Shown piece after piece: positions 1-12,194 of a stretch of 64,000 bases of DNA. Position 1 is the stretch's first letter; every line of letters starts with the position of its first letter. Position numbers and translations under genes: made by a program. The DNA is from Charina bottae. Taxonomy: Eukaryota > Chordata > Lepidosauria > Squamata > Charinaidae. The notes under the pieces are model-generated. The model was not told the DNA's origin and did not search any database. It worked only from the letters and a program-made list of their open reading frames with translations. The stretch covers positions 61,163,501-61,227,500 of the forward strand of contig JALMGJ010000001.1 in assembly GCA_023362775.1 (NCBI GenBank), in the 5' to 3' direction.

Positions 1-64
1 CTTCCAGTTTTCTTATTCGACGAAAGTCTTCCAAATTACTTCATATTTTACTGTTGATTTGTAG

Positions 65-249
65 GTGTTTTATGTTATAATCCAGTTCTTCAGCCCTCAA
101 CCTGAAGCAATCCGAATACAGAGAAAAAGGCAACCTGCCATTGGTTGGGAAGACTGGCAGTACTTTGCAAGTGACTGTAGTGTGTTTGGAATGGAGAATA
201 ATGGACCACTGCAATATCCAGACTCTGTAAACTGCCTCCAGCTTCCTAG
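65..249 (+). CDS. USH2A: USH2A exon 7: laminin N-terminal domain, middle part
   Basis: This is an internal exon of 185 bp. The acceptor is tttgtag at 58-64 and the donor is gtatga from 250. It enters in phase 0 and ends two bases into a serine codon completed at 6050. It encodes 61 residues of the LN (domain VI) globular fold, with recognisable stretches SPQPEAIRIQRKR, WEDWQYFA and SVNCLQLP. The cysteine codon at 176-178 falls on human Cys419, a residue mutated in Usher patients, which supports the alignment. The GTG at 65 is a valine codon inside the protein and not a start. Confidence 0.96.
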
Positions 250-940
250 GTATGAACAGGCTCATATTGAGTCAAGTTACTGAAATCTCGTGTTTGCACA
301 GGCAACATGGTGCTTTGGGCACCAATAAATCTGCAAACCCTTTCCTTATTCTCACAAGGCTCCTTGTCCCACATGGCTCCCTTTTTTTTCACTTAATAAA
401 AAGTTTCATTTACATAAAAAATGAAATGAGATGCTGATATGCTGCAAAACAAATAACCAACCTGCGTATCCTTTTCCCCTCCTGCCTTGACCACACCGTA
501 TTCTTAGAAAATAAAAATGACTTGGAAGTCTGTTCAGCTACCAAGAAATAATTTTTTAAATAAAGGTAAAATGGGGAAATTGAGCACATCTGGGGGACTG
601 AGTTTTATTTTTATTATTATTTTGTATTATTATTTATATCATTATTTTTGGAAGGGGGAGGAACCTCAGCAGTTTTGGTAATTAAGTTTCTGATTACTGG
701 CCAGCCCTGCTATGGCAACCATGTTGTCAACAGGGATATACCCACCCACTGTTCTGTAGAAGTGTCAGCCACCTGCTTCTGAACTTCCTAATGTGCCCAG
801 TAGCCTTAAATGATTGCCTATGCTAGACTATAATATTTTGAATCTCATATCAGCAGCAGCATGCAATTCAGTCTTCCTTCAGTCCGATTATTTGGGAATT
901 AAGTGCAAGTCACTTGTTGAGATGGGCAGCTATAGAAATT

Positions 941-992
941 GAATGAATGAATGAATGAATGAATGAATGAATGAATGAATGAATGAATGAAT
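941..992. repeat. (GAAT)n microsatellite
   Basis: About 13 tandem copies of the tetranucleotide GAAT in intron 7, read directly. No coding potential. Confidence 0.97.
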
Positions 993-1559
993 TAAGTGCT
1001 AAAGTGTCTGAGGGCCATAGTCATAAATTACTTTCAAGAATGCTTCCAAAGTTTTTGAGAAGAGAGTTTGTATTGCTTGATCTTGGCAAAGGCTGCAGCT
1101 CTTGACCAGAGAAAATGAAAGTTACAATTCCACTTTGGCCATAAAATTCCACCTTGATTATTAGGTCATGGGGCACAGGCACGAAACTATATTTTGGTAG
1201 CAAACCATTTGAAAACAGGGTTAAGAAAAAATTGACAAATAACAACATTTTCAAATGGTATGAATTTAAGACTTGTAGAAGGAGTTGGAATAAAGTTGAA
1301 ATGCAGAGCTTTTCTGAAATTGATACATTTGCCATTGATCCATTTACCTTTTACATTTTAAATTGCAATGTGTTCTTCTTTCCAAGTCCCAAACATGTGC
1401 ACCAACACACATACTGTACATATCATTGCTTGTTTTTCTCTCCCCCCTCCCCCACGCAGACCATAGAGATTGCTTAAACAAGCGAGGGGGGAAAAAAGAA
1501 GAGAGAAAAAAAAACAAGTGTTCTCTTTAGGCAATCTCTCCTGTGTCTGACTTTTTATT

Positions 1560-1944
1560 TCTTCCCTCCCCCCTCACAGAGTAAAGAGATTGTAGAGGAA
1601 GGAATGACAAAACAGTAAGCAGGCACACAATGGGGAATATGCTGGCTGTTTGCGTAGCGCACTTGGGGCTGCTGGCGCCAGGGCACTGCTTTCGATGTGT
1701 ATTCCCCATTGTGTGCCTGCTTACTCTCTTGTAATCCCTTCCTCTACAATCTCTCCACTCTGCAAGCGGAGGTGGGAACAATGGGTCAGGCACAGGACAG
1801 TGCATACTGACTGTACTGATCACATGACTGAGGGACACTTCGAAGGTCATAAAAGTGCCCCTTGGTTGCAAAGCTGTTTTTTTCAGCACCATCATAACTT
1901 CAAATGGTCGCTGCACAACGCAGTTGGTAAGCAAGGTCTACCTG
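1560..1944 (+). mobile_element. hAT-like non-autonomous repeat, 3' part
   Basis: The right end reads ggtaagcaaggtctacctg, matching the terminal inverted repeat family seen complete at 7229-7920 and again ending at 19222. Shared internal pieces are a gatcacatgac-like box, a cagcacc.tcataac box and a gaatgg-like box before the terminus. The left terminus was not found, so the left limit is arbitrary. Inside are two inverted arms at about 1585-1640 and 1699-1755, built on aatggggaata and tattccccatt, which would form a strong hairpin. I infer a diverged or 5'-truncated member of a widespread squamate hAT-type family. Confidence 0.6.
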
Positions 1945-4281
1945 TATTAATATGTAGGGGTTTTTTTAATCTTACCATACCTGTTTATTTCCTAACCCCA
2001 CTCCTTGAATGTGGTCTTCAGCATTCTACCTAAGGCAGTCGTTTCCTGCCCCAACTGAAATGGATTATTGAGGCAGTCTGATCACTACTGTTAAATCTCA
2101 CAATGTTCCTGAAATATGCCCCTGGGGAAAACAGTAAATGCCTCCAAAACACTTAGGAGATGAATGAACATATAAGACATTTAATAGTGTCTATTAAAAA
2201 GTATTATATAAATTATTACAAAGGCTGAATGGCATTTGCTGGATTCCGGCAGATAAATGCATATATTTTACTAAGTCACAATCTTTAAAGGTGGATAGTT
2301 TTGAAGATCAGGAAAGCTTACAAGATGGGGCAGAGGAAACCTATTGCGTTTGTATTTACTGTGTTGCCAAAAAAAAAGCGGGGGGGGGGAAGATAGAGTG
2401 ATTTGCACAAAAACTGCATAATGAATGCTTCCCTTCCTTCAGCTTGGTAAATGCATCTCTTCACTTCTGAGAATTGTGAATGATTAACATACCCCAAAGA
2501 AACAACAACATCTCTGCTGCTACTTACTGTTCTAGAGTTTTTACAAGAGCATTGCTTTGCATAAGTAAATAATAAAGCTTTCCTTTCTTGCTTCCCCCCC
2601 CCCCTTAAAGTCTGCCTTTAGCCATAACTCTCTAATTGCACCAACCCTTAGGACACTTCAGAAAACACTCAGCATCAAGAATGTGTAACACTTGCCTGAA
2701 AACCCATCAGGGACCATTTTTGCCGTTTGTTTGCCTCTCCCTCCCATCCCCACTTCTTTTCAATCTTGGCAAGTAGGCTATTAAAGTGTCAGCATTTTCT
2801 CTGGACTTCCACACTCTACAAGTGAAGAGCAAGAGGTTGTTGAAGGTGCATTCATATTCAGCAAAACATAGTTGGCTTTCATATTATTAAAGGGGAGCAG
2901 AGAGAAGCAAAGAATTACCAGGATTAATTAGCTCAGCAAAGGGTAATGTTTTGGTTAATAGTCAAAAGTATATTAAAAACAATAACAGCCCAGAAAAAAA
3001 AATGGTGCATCTTCAAAAAATTTCAAGCGCTAATGTGTGAAATGCTGCTATACATGTTTTATAATGGAACATTGTTTTCCCTTCAATTACATGACATAAA
3101 CAATAATAGGAAGTGATGCAGGTAAACAGTGTTGTGTAGGGAAGTTACACCTAATTGAAAAAACAACAACCACAAAAGGCTTATGCACATTTGATGTACC
3201 AAAGGAAGAATTATCTGGTAGGAAACAAGCTAACATTGTGATTTTAAAGATAAACTTAACAGAACATCTTACTCGTTCTCCTAGATTTAAATACCTGCTG
3301 AGCAGGGAGAAATTTTATAAAAAAATACTGCTTTGCACATTTGCCATATAAAGCTATTTGGATTTTTCAAAACTATGTTGTGCTGACCTGCAAACAAATA
3401 ATAGTAGAGAACTATTCATTAAAGAATAAGAACACACTTAAGTTTCCATCCATTTTAATATCTTCTAAGAAGAAAAGTCATTCCTTTAAATGGATATGGA
3501 AAGACTTCATATTTTATTGTAATAGATGGCAAACCACTTCCATATGGGACACACCCAAGAGGTCACCAAGAGCCAAGTTTGATTTTAGGGATTTACATCC
3601 TAATTGTGAATTAAATCACAAGAAAGGAATATAAATTATTTATGCATACCCTCCCCCAAGTCCAGATAGAATTATTTTAGTACAAGTCAAAGAATTTTAA
3701 TATATATGGAAATCAGTCAGTTTTGTGTTTATTTATAATTTGCTCAGGCATAAGTTTTATCTTATATCTGGTTTTGACTGGGCAATGCTAAGTTGGTTCA
3801 TCTGGCTTCACTTCATCTAGGAGTAAGTGCAAGAAGCAAAACACCTGTATGTTTGACAGTAGGTTTTATGGATAATTTTGCCAGAAAAATATATTTGCAA
3901 TTTAAAAAAAAAATTGAAATGGAATGGCAGAGTTTATTTTGTATAGGAATGATACCCTTTTCAGAAAAGGACCAAATGTATACTAGTTTGGGTTAAACAT
4001 AGTAATACTTGTCGGTTTTGTAGGAATATACTATTGCAGATGCATACAAATGCATTACCTATTGAGTAGAATATAACAATAATTCCTATAACAATCTTTG
4101 CTTTTTTCTTAAAAATGAATTCATACCATTTGTGGATCAATACATAGTGAACATTTTCAAATATGGGCACATTACATATGCATGCTCATGTGCAGCCAAA
4201 TGAAATGTAGCATCCCTCTTAGATTTGCATGGCCCTAGTAAACATTACATTTCAAAAATTTATGCATGTGTATTATGTCAT

Positions 4282-4518
4282 GAGAGAGCCAGTTTGGTGT
4301 AGTGGTTAAGGCATCAGGCTAGAAACTGGGAGACTGTGAGTTCTAGTCCTGCCTTAGGCACAAAGCCAACTGGGTGACCTTCGGCCAGTCACTTTCTCTC
4401 AGCCCTAAGAAGGAGGCAATGGCAAACCACTTATGAAAAACCTTGCCAAGAAAACTGCAGGGACTTGTCCAGGCAGTCTCTGAGAATCGGACACAATTGA
4501 ACGGATTAAAAAAAAATA
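4282..4518 (+). mobile_element. tRNA-derived SINE (family B, BovB-type tail)
   Basis: This 237-bp insert has a tRNA-like head (agtttggtgtagtggttaag as box A region, gtgagttctagtcctgcctt as box B region). The body includes ggcaatggcaaaccactt, and the 3' end reads gagaatcggacacaattgaac followed by an A tail. The end resembles the 3' end of BovB LINEs, as expected for a SINE mobilised by BovB. It is flanked by atgtcat at 4275-4281 and 4519-4525, a probable target duplication. It is not a functional tRNA gene. Confidence 0.85.
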
Positions 4519-6049
4519 ATGTCATATTTTTAAAAATAACTGTGTGGTTCTATAAAGCAGTTGGTTGCACATGCAGAAATTTGCTTCTGCATTAGTAACT
4601 AAACCCTTAATGGCTTATTAGTGGGATGCTCTGTTCTTTGATGCTTTTGTAGCATCCCCTTCCATCCATACTGTATCTCTGTCCCGCACACCATATTCCT
4701 GAATCCTATTTATAGGAGGGAGGAGTTGGGGAGAGAGGTAATTGATCAGTTCAGTGAGGCCAAAGGAAAAAGATGTGTTGTTATTTCCCATAGACGTGGA
4801 TTAGAGTTGTTGATTTTACTGTCAAAAATAGAAGACAGGGAAAGGATTACTGTTTTTCTCTTAAGTATTTGGAGGACTCCTAAAATGAACTAGATCCACT
4901 GAGTGGATTAACTCAGTGCCAATTGCATTTTCTTTATGGATCACAACATTATGAAGTCTCATCAGTATGCAAATCAGATTCAGCTCTCACTTAGTTCTCC
5001 TGATCCCAGTGGAGGGAGTATTGGAATGGATATGGACAAATCAGTTGAAAGTTAATAAAATGAAGAGGGCAGTTTGTTTTAATTTTGGGGTGGCAAAATC
5101 AACTGCTCAGAATGAAGATTTAATATAATTATTGTGTGAGGTTGTATTTCTGATGAAGGATCATATAGATAGAGATATAGAGATATACTGTAGAGATATA
5201 TAGATTTACCCTTTATTGAAGAAACCCAGGAGGAGTCGTGGCCAACAGTATTTTTTAACAATTTAAGCTGGTAAACCAGTTATGATTCTATCTGGAGTAA
5301 TTAGAAGTTGGCCCAGTTAGGTGAGCACAAGTGACATCCAGTGAAAATGACAATAATGCACTCTATGGGGCTGCTCTTAATGATTATTCAGAAATTTTAG
5401 TTGGTGTCGAATGCAACCATCTGGATGTTGCTGGGAGGAACACAGTTGGTTTACGTGATACCTGTGTTGTGCCAGCTGCACCATGTTTCCAAGCTATATT
5501 TAAAATACTGTTTAACCTTTAACTCTTTAACCAATGTGAGGGAAAGTTATTTGAAGGATCATCTCTGCTTGTAACATCATAACAATTAGTTCTTTAAGGT
5601 CGGCAACAGAGATTTTCTCTGAAGCTAGCCAGGTTGGAGGACACAAAGGAATGGATCTTTCTGCTTCTTACCTCTGGAATGTGCTAGGAAAAGGAAGTTG
5701 ACAAGGCCCTAAAGACTCCCATTGCCGTGGATTTTGCTTAAATCACGTTTCTATAGGACAGAATGTTCTCTTTTTAAAAAGAGTATTTAAAAAGCCAGCT
5801 GTTTTTATTGTCACTGGTTTTGAGTATTTATTGTTTGCTGTTGTATCCTAAATTCTGCCTTGGGAGGGTTTGTAACCTGAAACAAGGATTAAAATTATTT
5901 AAAATAAATATGATGCCTCCATTCTTGTGCTTGTGAATATCATCAGGTTCCATTTTTTCCTCTGGTAAAAAAGTTATATTTAAACAACTATACAATTGTT
6001 CAAAGCGCTGAAAATTTTGGACATTCATTTTTTTTTCTGTGTTCAATAG

Positions 6050-6271
6050 CGATACCCCATATTCCCACGGAAACATTACTTTCAGTGTTCTTACTCCAGA
6101 ACCAAATCGTAGGCCAGGATATAATGATTTCTACAATACACCATCACTTCAAGAGTTCGTCAAAGTCTCAAAGGTTAAGATTCACCTATTTGGCCGGTAT
6201 CATACTACCATGCCTTGGGTTAAATTTGGACATAGATACTATGGAATTGATGAAATTACAATCAGTGGGAG
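6050..6271 (+). CDS. USH2A: USH2A exon 8: laminin N-terminal domain, C-terminal part
   Basis: This exon is 222 bp, with acceptor gttcaatag before 6050 and donor gtaagt from 6272. It starts in phase 2, completing a serine, and ends with AG, two bases of an arginine codon. It encodes about 74 residues with hallmark stretches TPYSHGNITF, RPGYNDFYNTPSLQEFV and DEITISGR, the typical end of an LN domain just before the first LE module. Length and both phases match human exon 8. The run of nine Ts at 6028-6036 is a polypyrimidine tract. Confidence 0.97.
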
Positions 6272-7112
6272 GTAAGTTGTGCAGTGTTCTTATTAAAAAT
6301 TATGTTTTGGGATAAAAAATCACTATGGCATTATATACATGCAAATGAGTATGTACAGTGGTATTGGGGCTGTGCAGTGTTTTGGACACAAAGGCAAAAC
6401 AAACAAAAATGCTTTGGAACAAGTGTGGATATGAATGTGGCCCCTATCTGCCCTGAAAGCAGCCACATCTTTTCCTGAGAGCAGGTACATGCCATCCTCA
6501 ATTGCCACACAATCGCAGAAAAAGACATGTTTGCACAAGGAAATGCAGACAGCTCTGAAGCATCTTTTTTGCCTTCAGATTTGAAGCACTGTGTAGCCCT
6601 ATATAATATGCTGCTCCAGCGTTGATTTCAAATCTAAAATGGCTTGTCTTGTGTCAATCTTTAACTTCATTTCATTTGTCAATAATGTTTAAATTTTGGA
6701 TTTGATAATTCATATGGAGAGGTACTGTATGTCTGATTGAAAGTGTAATGGAAGCTTTGATCTACTACATTTCCAATTTTTATTATGGCCTCTCATCTGT
6801 GGCAGTTGTAATGGGCTTAGTAATGAACTAAACTCTTTGTCTTGGCTAGTTTTTCTTCTTAAAAATGAAGCTTCTGTCAGCAAAAATGTTATATTATCTA
6901 TGACTGACAGCTTTATTGTATATGTTAAGTCACAAGTCTTGTTGAAGGCATAATTACACCCTGTAAATAAAATGCAAATTAAGTAATGGCTGAGTCTCCA
7001 GTGAAAGATGTGCTATTTTTTATCACTTTAGAATTTATGTTTTAGAGGAAAATATAGTAACTCAGACATTCTTAGGGAGCAAAGTGTATCTGTTATTAAT
7101 TGAATATAGTTG

Positions 7113-7152
7113 TTTTTATTTTATTTTATTTTATTTTTATTTTATTTTATTA
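7113..7152. repeat. (TTTTA)n microsatellite
   Basis: Imperfect tandem TTTTA repeat of about 40 bp, seen directly. Confidence 0.9.
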
Positions 7153-7228
7153 TGGTTTTACTGTAATATTTTAAAAATTATTTTAACTATTTGAATTTTG
7201 GAGAAGCTGGGATGCTATCTTTCAAGTA

Positions 7229-7920
7229 CAGCTAGTCTTCACTTAACAACCACAATTGAGCCCAGATTTTCGGTTGTAAGTCATAACTGTTGTTAAGTGA
7301 GCCAGACTCATTTTTACAACCTTTTTTTACCGCAGTTGTTAAGTGAGTCACAGTGGTCATTAAGTGATTCAAGATCGGGGCCTGTGGTTTCCTTCGGTTG
7401 TTAAGCGAACGGTGCAGTTGTTAAGCAAACCAGGAGTTACAAACAGTAAACCAGAATTCAGTATTGTTAAATATAATTAAAAATCAGACAGGCAGAGGAT
7501 GGAACATGCATGGCACCATACAAATCTCTACTTAAGTTAAACAAAAACTGGGAAAAAATTAAAGGCAAGCATAAGTACAGTACTGCATGGAAAAAGTACT
7601 TACCTTTCCCGAACAGTACTGTAAGACACACACAAGCCTCCCTCTGCTGGCTGCTAAATCACAGGAAGTAGTGCGACCACGTGACAGGGCCTGCTGCCTC
7701 AGAAATCCAGTGTCGTAAGCCTGGAGGACTTCCTGGTTCCAAAGGGTGGACATGTGACCCAAAATGGCCACCGCTTCCGGGATGGCCAAATCTTGGTCAC
7801 GTGATAACGGAGGCCTTCTGAGGGTCGTAATTTTGGGCCCCAGTCAAAAATCTACTTTTGGGGTACCATTGTAACTTTGAATGGCCTTTAAGTGTCCGGT
7901 CGGTAAGTGAAGACTACCTG
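7229..7920 (+). mobile_element. hAT-like non-autonomous DNA transposon, full length
   Basis: The element starts cagctagtcttcacttaac and ends ggtaagtgaagactacctg, giving terminal inverted repeats of about 17-20 bp with CAG/CTG ends. Internally there are many variants of gttgttaagtga, both direct and inverted, and a ggtcacgtgata box. It has no transposase frame, so it must have been moved in trans. The 8-bp flanks (ttcaagta and taagtgaa) do not match, so I cannot confirm the target duplication or superfamily. I infer hAT from the terminal bases and from relatives in the window. Confidence 0.75.
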
Positions 7921-8490
7921 TAAGTGAATTAAATAAATAGATTTTTTGTCGTCACTCCTATAAATAAAATGGTTTTTGTATGTGCATGTTTTAAATGGCA
8001 TTTTGGGATACAGAACAACAGAATAATAATATTGTAGTCTCAACAAATTATCCACATAATGAGGTATTCTTAAACCCCATTGAAATCAAATTGAAAGATG
8101 CAGCTAAATATAAGTTAATTTCTTTGGAACTTAAGCAGGACCAACTTTATTAGGACTGTACCTAAATAAACAGAAACAGTGGAAGAGAAGCCTATGCATA
8201 GTTCGCAAGTATGCAGTCATCACTGACCTTTCCAGTAGCTTTTCCCATTCACTCAAAATGGATGGTGTCTACCACTATATATGTCAAGACAGCAATGCAG
8301 ATGGAAACATCTCAGTAGTAACCTAATTGTAGTTTGTTCCACATTAGCCAGGCTTGAATTATCTATTTATCTTGAAACCCACATAGTTTAATCTATTTTA
8401 AGGATTTTTCATTATGTGATTAAGGCCTATAATTACCCTTAGCTGTCAGGTTTTTTCTTACTACAATTTGTTGTTTAATATATCTCTATA

Positions 8491-8810
8491 GCGGGTAAGA
8501 CACCAGGCTTGTCGATCGGAAGATCGCATGTTCGGAGGTTCGAATCCCTAGCCCCGCGTGACAGAGTGAGCTTCCACACTCGCTCCAGCTCTTGCCAACC
8601 TAGCAATTCGAAAGCATGAAAATGCAAGTATATTAATAGGTACCACTTCGGTGGTTAGGTAACAGCGGCATTCCGCATGCGTCATGCCGGCCACATGACC
8701 GTGGAAGCGTCTTCGGACAGCGCTGGCTCTTCGGCTAACAAACGAAGATGAGCACTGGCCCCTAGAGTCGGACACGACTGCACAAATGTGCGGGGGGAAC
8801 CCTTACCTTT
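8491..8810 (+). mobile_element. tRNA-derived SINE (family A), slightly 5'-truncated
   Basis: Begins inside box A (gcgggtaagacaccaggctt) and has a box B region ggttcgaatccctagccccg. The conserved body includes ccaacctagcaattcgaaag and ggccacatgaccgtggaagc. It ends ctagagtcggacacgactgc, then gtgcggggggaacccttacc. Six more copies of this family lie in the window (25296, 42121, 47361, 53643, 62525, 63967). The tail motif gtcggacacgact resembles the BovB LINE 3' end. Confidence 0.9.
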
Positions 8811-9507
8811 TAATGGTGTTTTAGAGTAAATAGTATCTTGTGAAGACTATGTCTTAAATTTATAAGTAAATACATTTTATTGCCATTTGTGCTATTACTA
8901 GAATTACATCCATATATATCATTATTATACTGTATGTATGCCTTATTTGGAATTTGGCACCTATGGGAAATACAGAGCAATAATAATAATAATAAGAACA
9001 ACTTCTTGTTCCTTGAATATGTAGCTTGATGTTTTATCAAAAACATTTAAAAATAAAGCAAATAGTGTGTTTAAGAAGTTGTGGAATTACAGATGGAAGG
9101 GTTAATGTTGAAAACACAGGTGTTAACTCTAATTAATAATTAGGGTCCTGCATCTACACAATACGTAATGAAAGCACATAATGTGCATTTGATTACTTAA
9201 TAGTTGGTCTGCAAGATGTCCTGTCAATTTAGTCCCTTTGAAAGCAGCACATACTTGACATTTATAAATGCTGAATCAAGAGAGACATAGAATAGTTCCT
9301 ACACTTAATCGAGCCTTTTCTGAGATGGTTATCTTTAACAGAATCAGACAGTTATATTCATGACGATGTAAAAAAATAACTGGAAGGTGCCCTTTCAAAT
9401 TGTATATCAGCCTTATCCAACATGCTGCCCTCCAGGTACTTGGAACTGCAAGGTTTGGAATTCCTAGTCAGCTTTGCTTTTTTCTCAAAAACGTTATTGT
9501 TTTACAG

Positions 9508-9601
9508 ATGTAATTGCTTTGGCCATGCTGATCATTGTGACACAAGTCATAGACCTTACAAATGTCTCTGCTCCAAGGAAAGCTACACAAAAGGCAATAA
9601 T
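9508..9601 (+). CDS. USH2A: USH2A exon 9: first half of LE module 1
   Basis: This small 94-bp exon has acceptor gttttacag and donor gtaagt. The first base completes an arginine codon and the exon ends in phase 0 after Asn. It encodes CNCFGHADHC and YKCLCSKESY, the first cysteines of the first laminin EGF module. The cysteine at 9563-9565 corresponds to human Cys536, another residue mutated in Usher patients. Phase and length match human exon 9. The next exon lies 20 kb downstream. Confidence 0.96.
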
Positions 9602-10024
9602 GTAAGTTCTATTTAAATATGTGCTTCACCTCAAATTCCAGTTTTCAAAATCTTGTGAGGTAGAAAATTAATGGTGCTTATTGGATTTTAATTCCCTTTA
9701 GCTTCTTGCCGTATCTGGCAACTTCAAGTAATTCCATTAATCCATAGAGTTCCACAACCAGCAGGAAGCTTTACAGATGCTGATGACGAAGTTGGAATGA
9801 TAGAAAGTGTCATCTCTGGTATTGGTGCTGATGTGGATCAGAGGAGGGAGCAGCTTTTTTTTTTAAACAAGGATATATTTTAAAGAAAATTTTGATGATT
9901 TTGAAATGGCAACCTACATTTCAGTAATTAAAATCAATTTTAGTTTATTTTGTATCTTTTTTTACATTTGGTGAAAAATGCATTTCAGGGGAGATAAAAA
10001 TGAATTATTGGTGTTCAGTTAATT

Positions 10025-11072
10025 TGTTTTTGTTGTTTATTCGTTCAGTCGTTTCCGACTCTTCGTGACTTCATGGACCAGTCCACGCCAGAGCTTTCTG
10101 TCGGCCATCACCATCCCCAGCTCCCCAATGGTTGAGTCCGTCACCTCCAGAATATCATCCATCCATCTTGCCCTTGGTCGGCCCCTCTTCCTTTTGCCTT
10201 CCACTTTCCCTAGCATCAGCTTCTTCTCCAGGGTATCCTGTCTTCTCATTATGTGGCCAAAGTACTTCAGTTTTGCCTTTAATATCATTCCCTCAAGTGA
10301 GCAGTCTGGCTTGATTTCCTGGAGTATGGACTGGTTTGATCTTCTTGCAGTCCAAGACACTCTCAGAATTTTCCTCCAACACCACAGTTCAAAAGCATCT
10401 ATCTTCCTTCGCTCAGCCTTCCTTATGGTCCAGCTCTCGCAGCCATAGGTTACTACAGGGAATACCATTGCTTTAACTATGCGGACCTTTGTTGTCAGTG
10501 TGATGTCTCTGCTCTTAACTATTTTATCAAGATTTGCCATTGCTCTCCTCCCAAGAAGTAGACGTCTTCTGATTTCCTGGCTGCAGTCAGCATCTGCAGT
10601 AATCTTTGCGCCTAGAAATACAAAGTCTGTCACTGCCTCCACTTTTTCTCCCTCTATTTGCCAGTCATCAATCAAGCTCGTTGCCATAATCTTGGTTTTT
10701 TTGAGGTTTAACTGCAACCCAGCTTTTGCACTTTCTTCTTTCACCTTCGTCATAAGGCTCCTCAACTCCTCCTCGCTTTCAGCCATCAAAGTGGTATCAT
10801 CTGCATATCTGAGATTGTTAATGTTTCTTCCAGCGATTTTAACTCCAGCCTTGGATTCATCAAGCCCAGCATGTCGCATGATGTGATCTGCGTACAGGTT
10901 GAATAGGTAGGGTGAGAGTATACAACCCTGCCGTACTCCTTTCCCAATCTTAAACCAATCCGTTGTTCCGTGCTCTGTTCTTACCGTTGCTACTTGGTCA
11001 TTATACAGATTCCTCAGGAGGCAGACAAGATGACTTGGTATCCCCATACCACCAAGAACTTGCCACAATTTG
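10025..11072 (-). mobile_element. BovB (RTE) LINE, 5'-truncated, with 343-codon open RT fragment
   Basis: The minus-strand frame at 10037-11068 is open for 343 codons and ends at a stop. It carries the BovB reverse-transcriptase signature: KGVRQGCILSPYLFNLYA, then NNLRYADDTTLMAES (catalytic YADD), then GCESWTIRKAE, FELWCWRKILRV and KYFGHIMRR. The N-terminal endonuclease and the first RT motifs are missing, the usual 5' truncation. The 1,048-bp insert is flanked by tcagttaatt at 10015-10024 and 11073-11082, a 10-bp target duplication. BovB is known for horizontal spread into squamates. An intact frame in a truncated copy points to a relatively recent insertion. Confidence 0.93.
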
Positions 11073-11136
11073 TCAGTTAATTACTGTGACTCAAAAAAGC
11101 TTGTGGACAGAAATTAACAGGTTACCTGATATGTGG

Positions 11137-12194
11137 AGTCCTTGGTGCTCTCTGAGCCTTGTTGTTTTCTTGCACACGTTTCATTGCCAGACTAGGCAAC
11201 ATCTTCAGTACGAAAAGGAAGTGGGACTTGCTCTCTGTTTATATACCATGGCGTGTCCTGCTTGTGTTGGTGGAGGTATTGTTCTCCCCTTAGGAGTTCC
11301 TTGATTGGGCTGTTGTTTGCTGGTTGGTTGATTGACTGAGTTCATAATTCCTTGATTAGGGTATATTGTGCTGTTTGATTTTTCCTCTGGTGCTAATCTT
11401 GGTGTTAATCTTTGCATATCGGGGTATTGATTGCCGGCAAGGAGGTGTTCTGGTCTTTTGGCTTTTCTATTGTCTCTTATGAATGGTATGTAAATGTTGT
11501 TTATCTCTATGTGTCTGTTTACCTCTATGTGTCTGTTGATGGCTGCTTTGTCTGAGTGCCAAGCTTCCAGGAATTCTCTACCGTTTTTGGATTTGGCTTG
11601 GTTTAAGATGCTTACAGTTTCCCAGTTCTGAAGGGTTTTGGTTGGTTTATGTGCTACGGTGATGCCATGTGGTTGTAATAGTCTATTGGTCATTTCTGAT
11701 ATGTTTCTGATTTATGGCAGTGTTATCCTTTTCATAGCTTCTGTTGGTTGTGTTGTTGTGGGTTGGGTAGTCAGGCACTTTTTGATAAAGTTGTGTGGGT
11801 ATCCATTTTGCTGGAAGAAGCTGTATAGATGATCTGTTTCCTTTTTCTGGTGTTCTGGGTTGCTGCAGTGCATTAGTGTTCATCTGAATAATGTTCTTAC
11901 ACAGCTTCTCTTGTGGGAGGTTGGGTTGTTGCTTTGGTAATGGAGCACTTGGTTAGTGTGGGTAGATTTCCAGTAGACTTGTGTTTCTAGAATGCCCTCA
12001 TTTCCTCTACTGATGAGGATGTCCAGGAAGGGTAGTGTGTTGTTGTTTTCTTCTTCCCTTGTGAAATTTATTCCATTGAATATGTTGTTTATGGTTTCAT
12101 GTGTTTCCTCCAGTTGTTCCTTTTTTATTATGACGAAGGTGTTATCTACATACCGGATCCATACTTTGGGTTGTATACATGGGAATGATATCAT
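11137..12194 (-). mobile_element. Penelope-like element, 3' portion (C-terminal RT and tail), broken
   Basis: Minus-strand frames at 11880-12194, 11683-11883 and 11205-11693 together resemble the C-terminal part of a Penelope-like ORF. They include the RT catalytic region (WIRYVDNTFVIIK), TLPFLDILISR, and a distal piece NGREFLEAWHS with INRHIE. The pieces are in different frames, so it is a pseudogene. The cysteine- and GIY-YIG-bearing core expected between AHKPTKTL and the distal piece appears to be absent, so I infer an internal deletion. The untranslated tail (11137-11230) contains cagtacgaaaagg. The left limit is approximate. The copia insertion at 12195 separates this from its other half at 17655. 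Confidence 0.8.
12190..12194. repeat. Copia target-site duplication, left copy (ATCAT)
   Basis: ATCAT immediately before the 5' LTR, repeated at 17655-17659 immediately after the 3' LTR. Confidence 0.9.

Larger units (their letters stand above)
250..6049 (+). other. USH2A: USH2A intron 7
   Basis: This 5.8-kb intron contains a GAAT microsatellite at 941-992, a hAT-like repeat end with an internal hairpin (about 1560-1944) and a tRNA-derived SINE at 4282-4518. I recognise nothing in the remaining stretches (250-940, 993-1559, 1945-4281, 4519-6049). The short open frames there show no family signature. Confidence 0.85.
6272..9507 (+). other. USH2A: USH2A intron 8
   Basis: This 3.2-kb intron contains a TTTTA microsatellite at 7113-7152, a complete 692-bp hAT-like element at 7229-7920 and a 5'-truncated SINE at 8491-8810. 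I see nothing recognisable at 6272-7112, 7921-8490 or 8811-9507. Confidence 0.85.

Noticed and set aside
941..992. Regular short repeats considered as a CRISPR-like array
   Set aside because: Units are 4 bp without spacers, in a vertebrate intron. A plain microsatellite.
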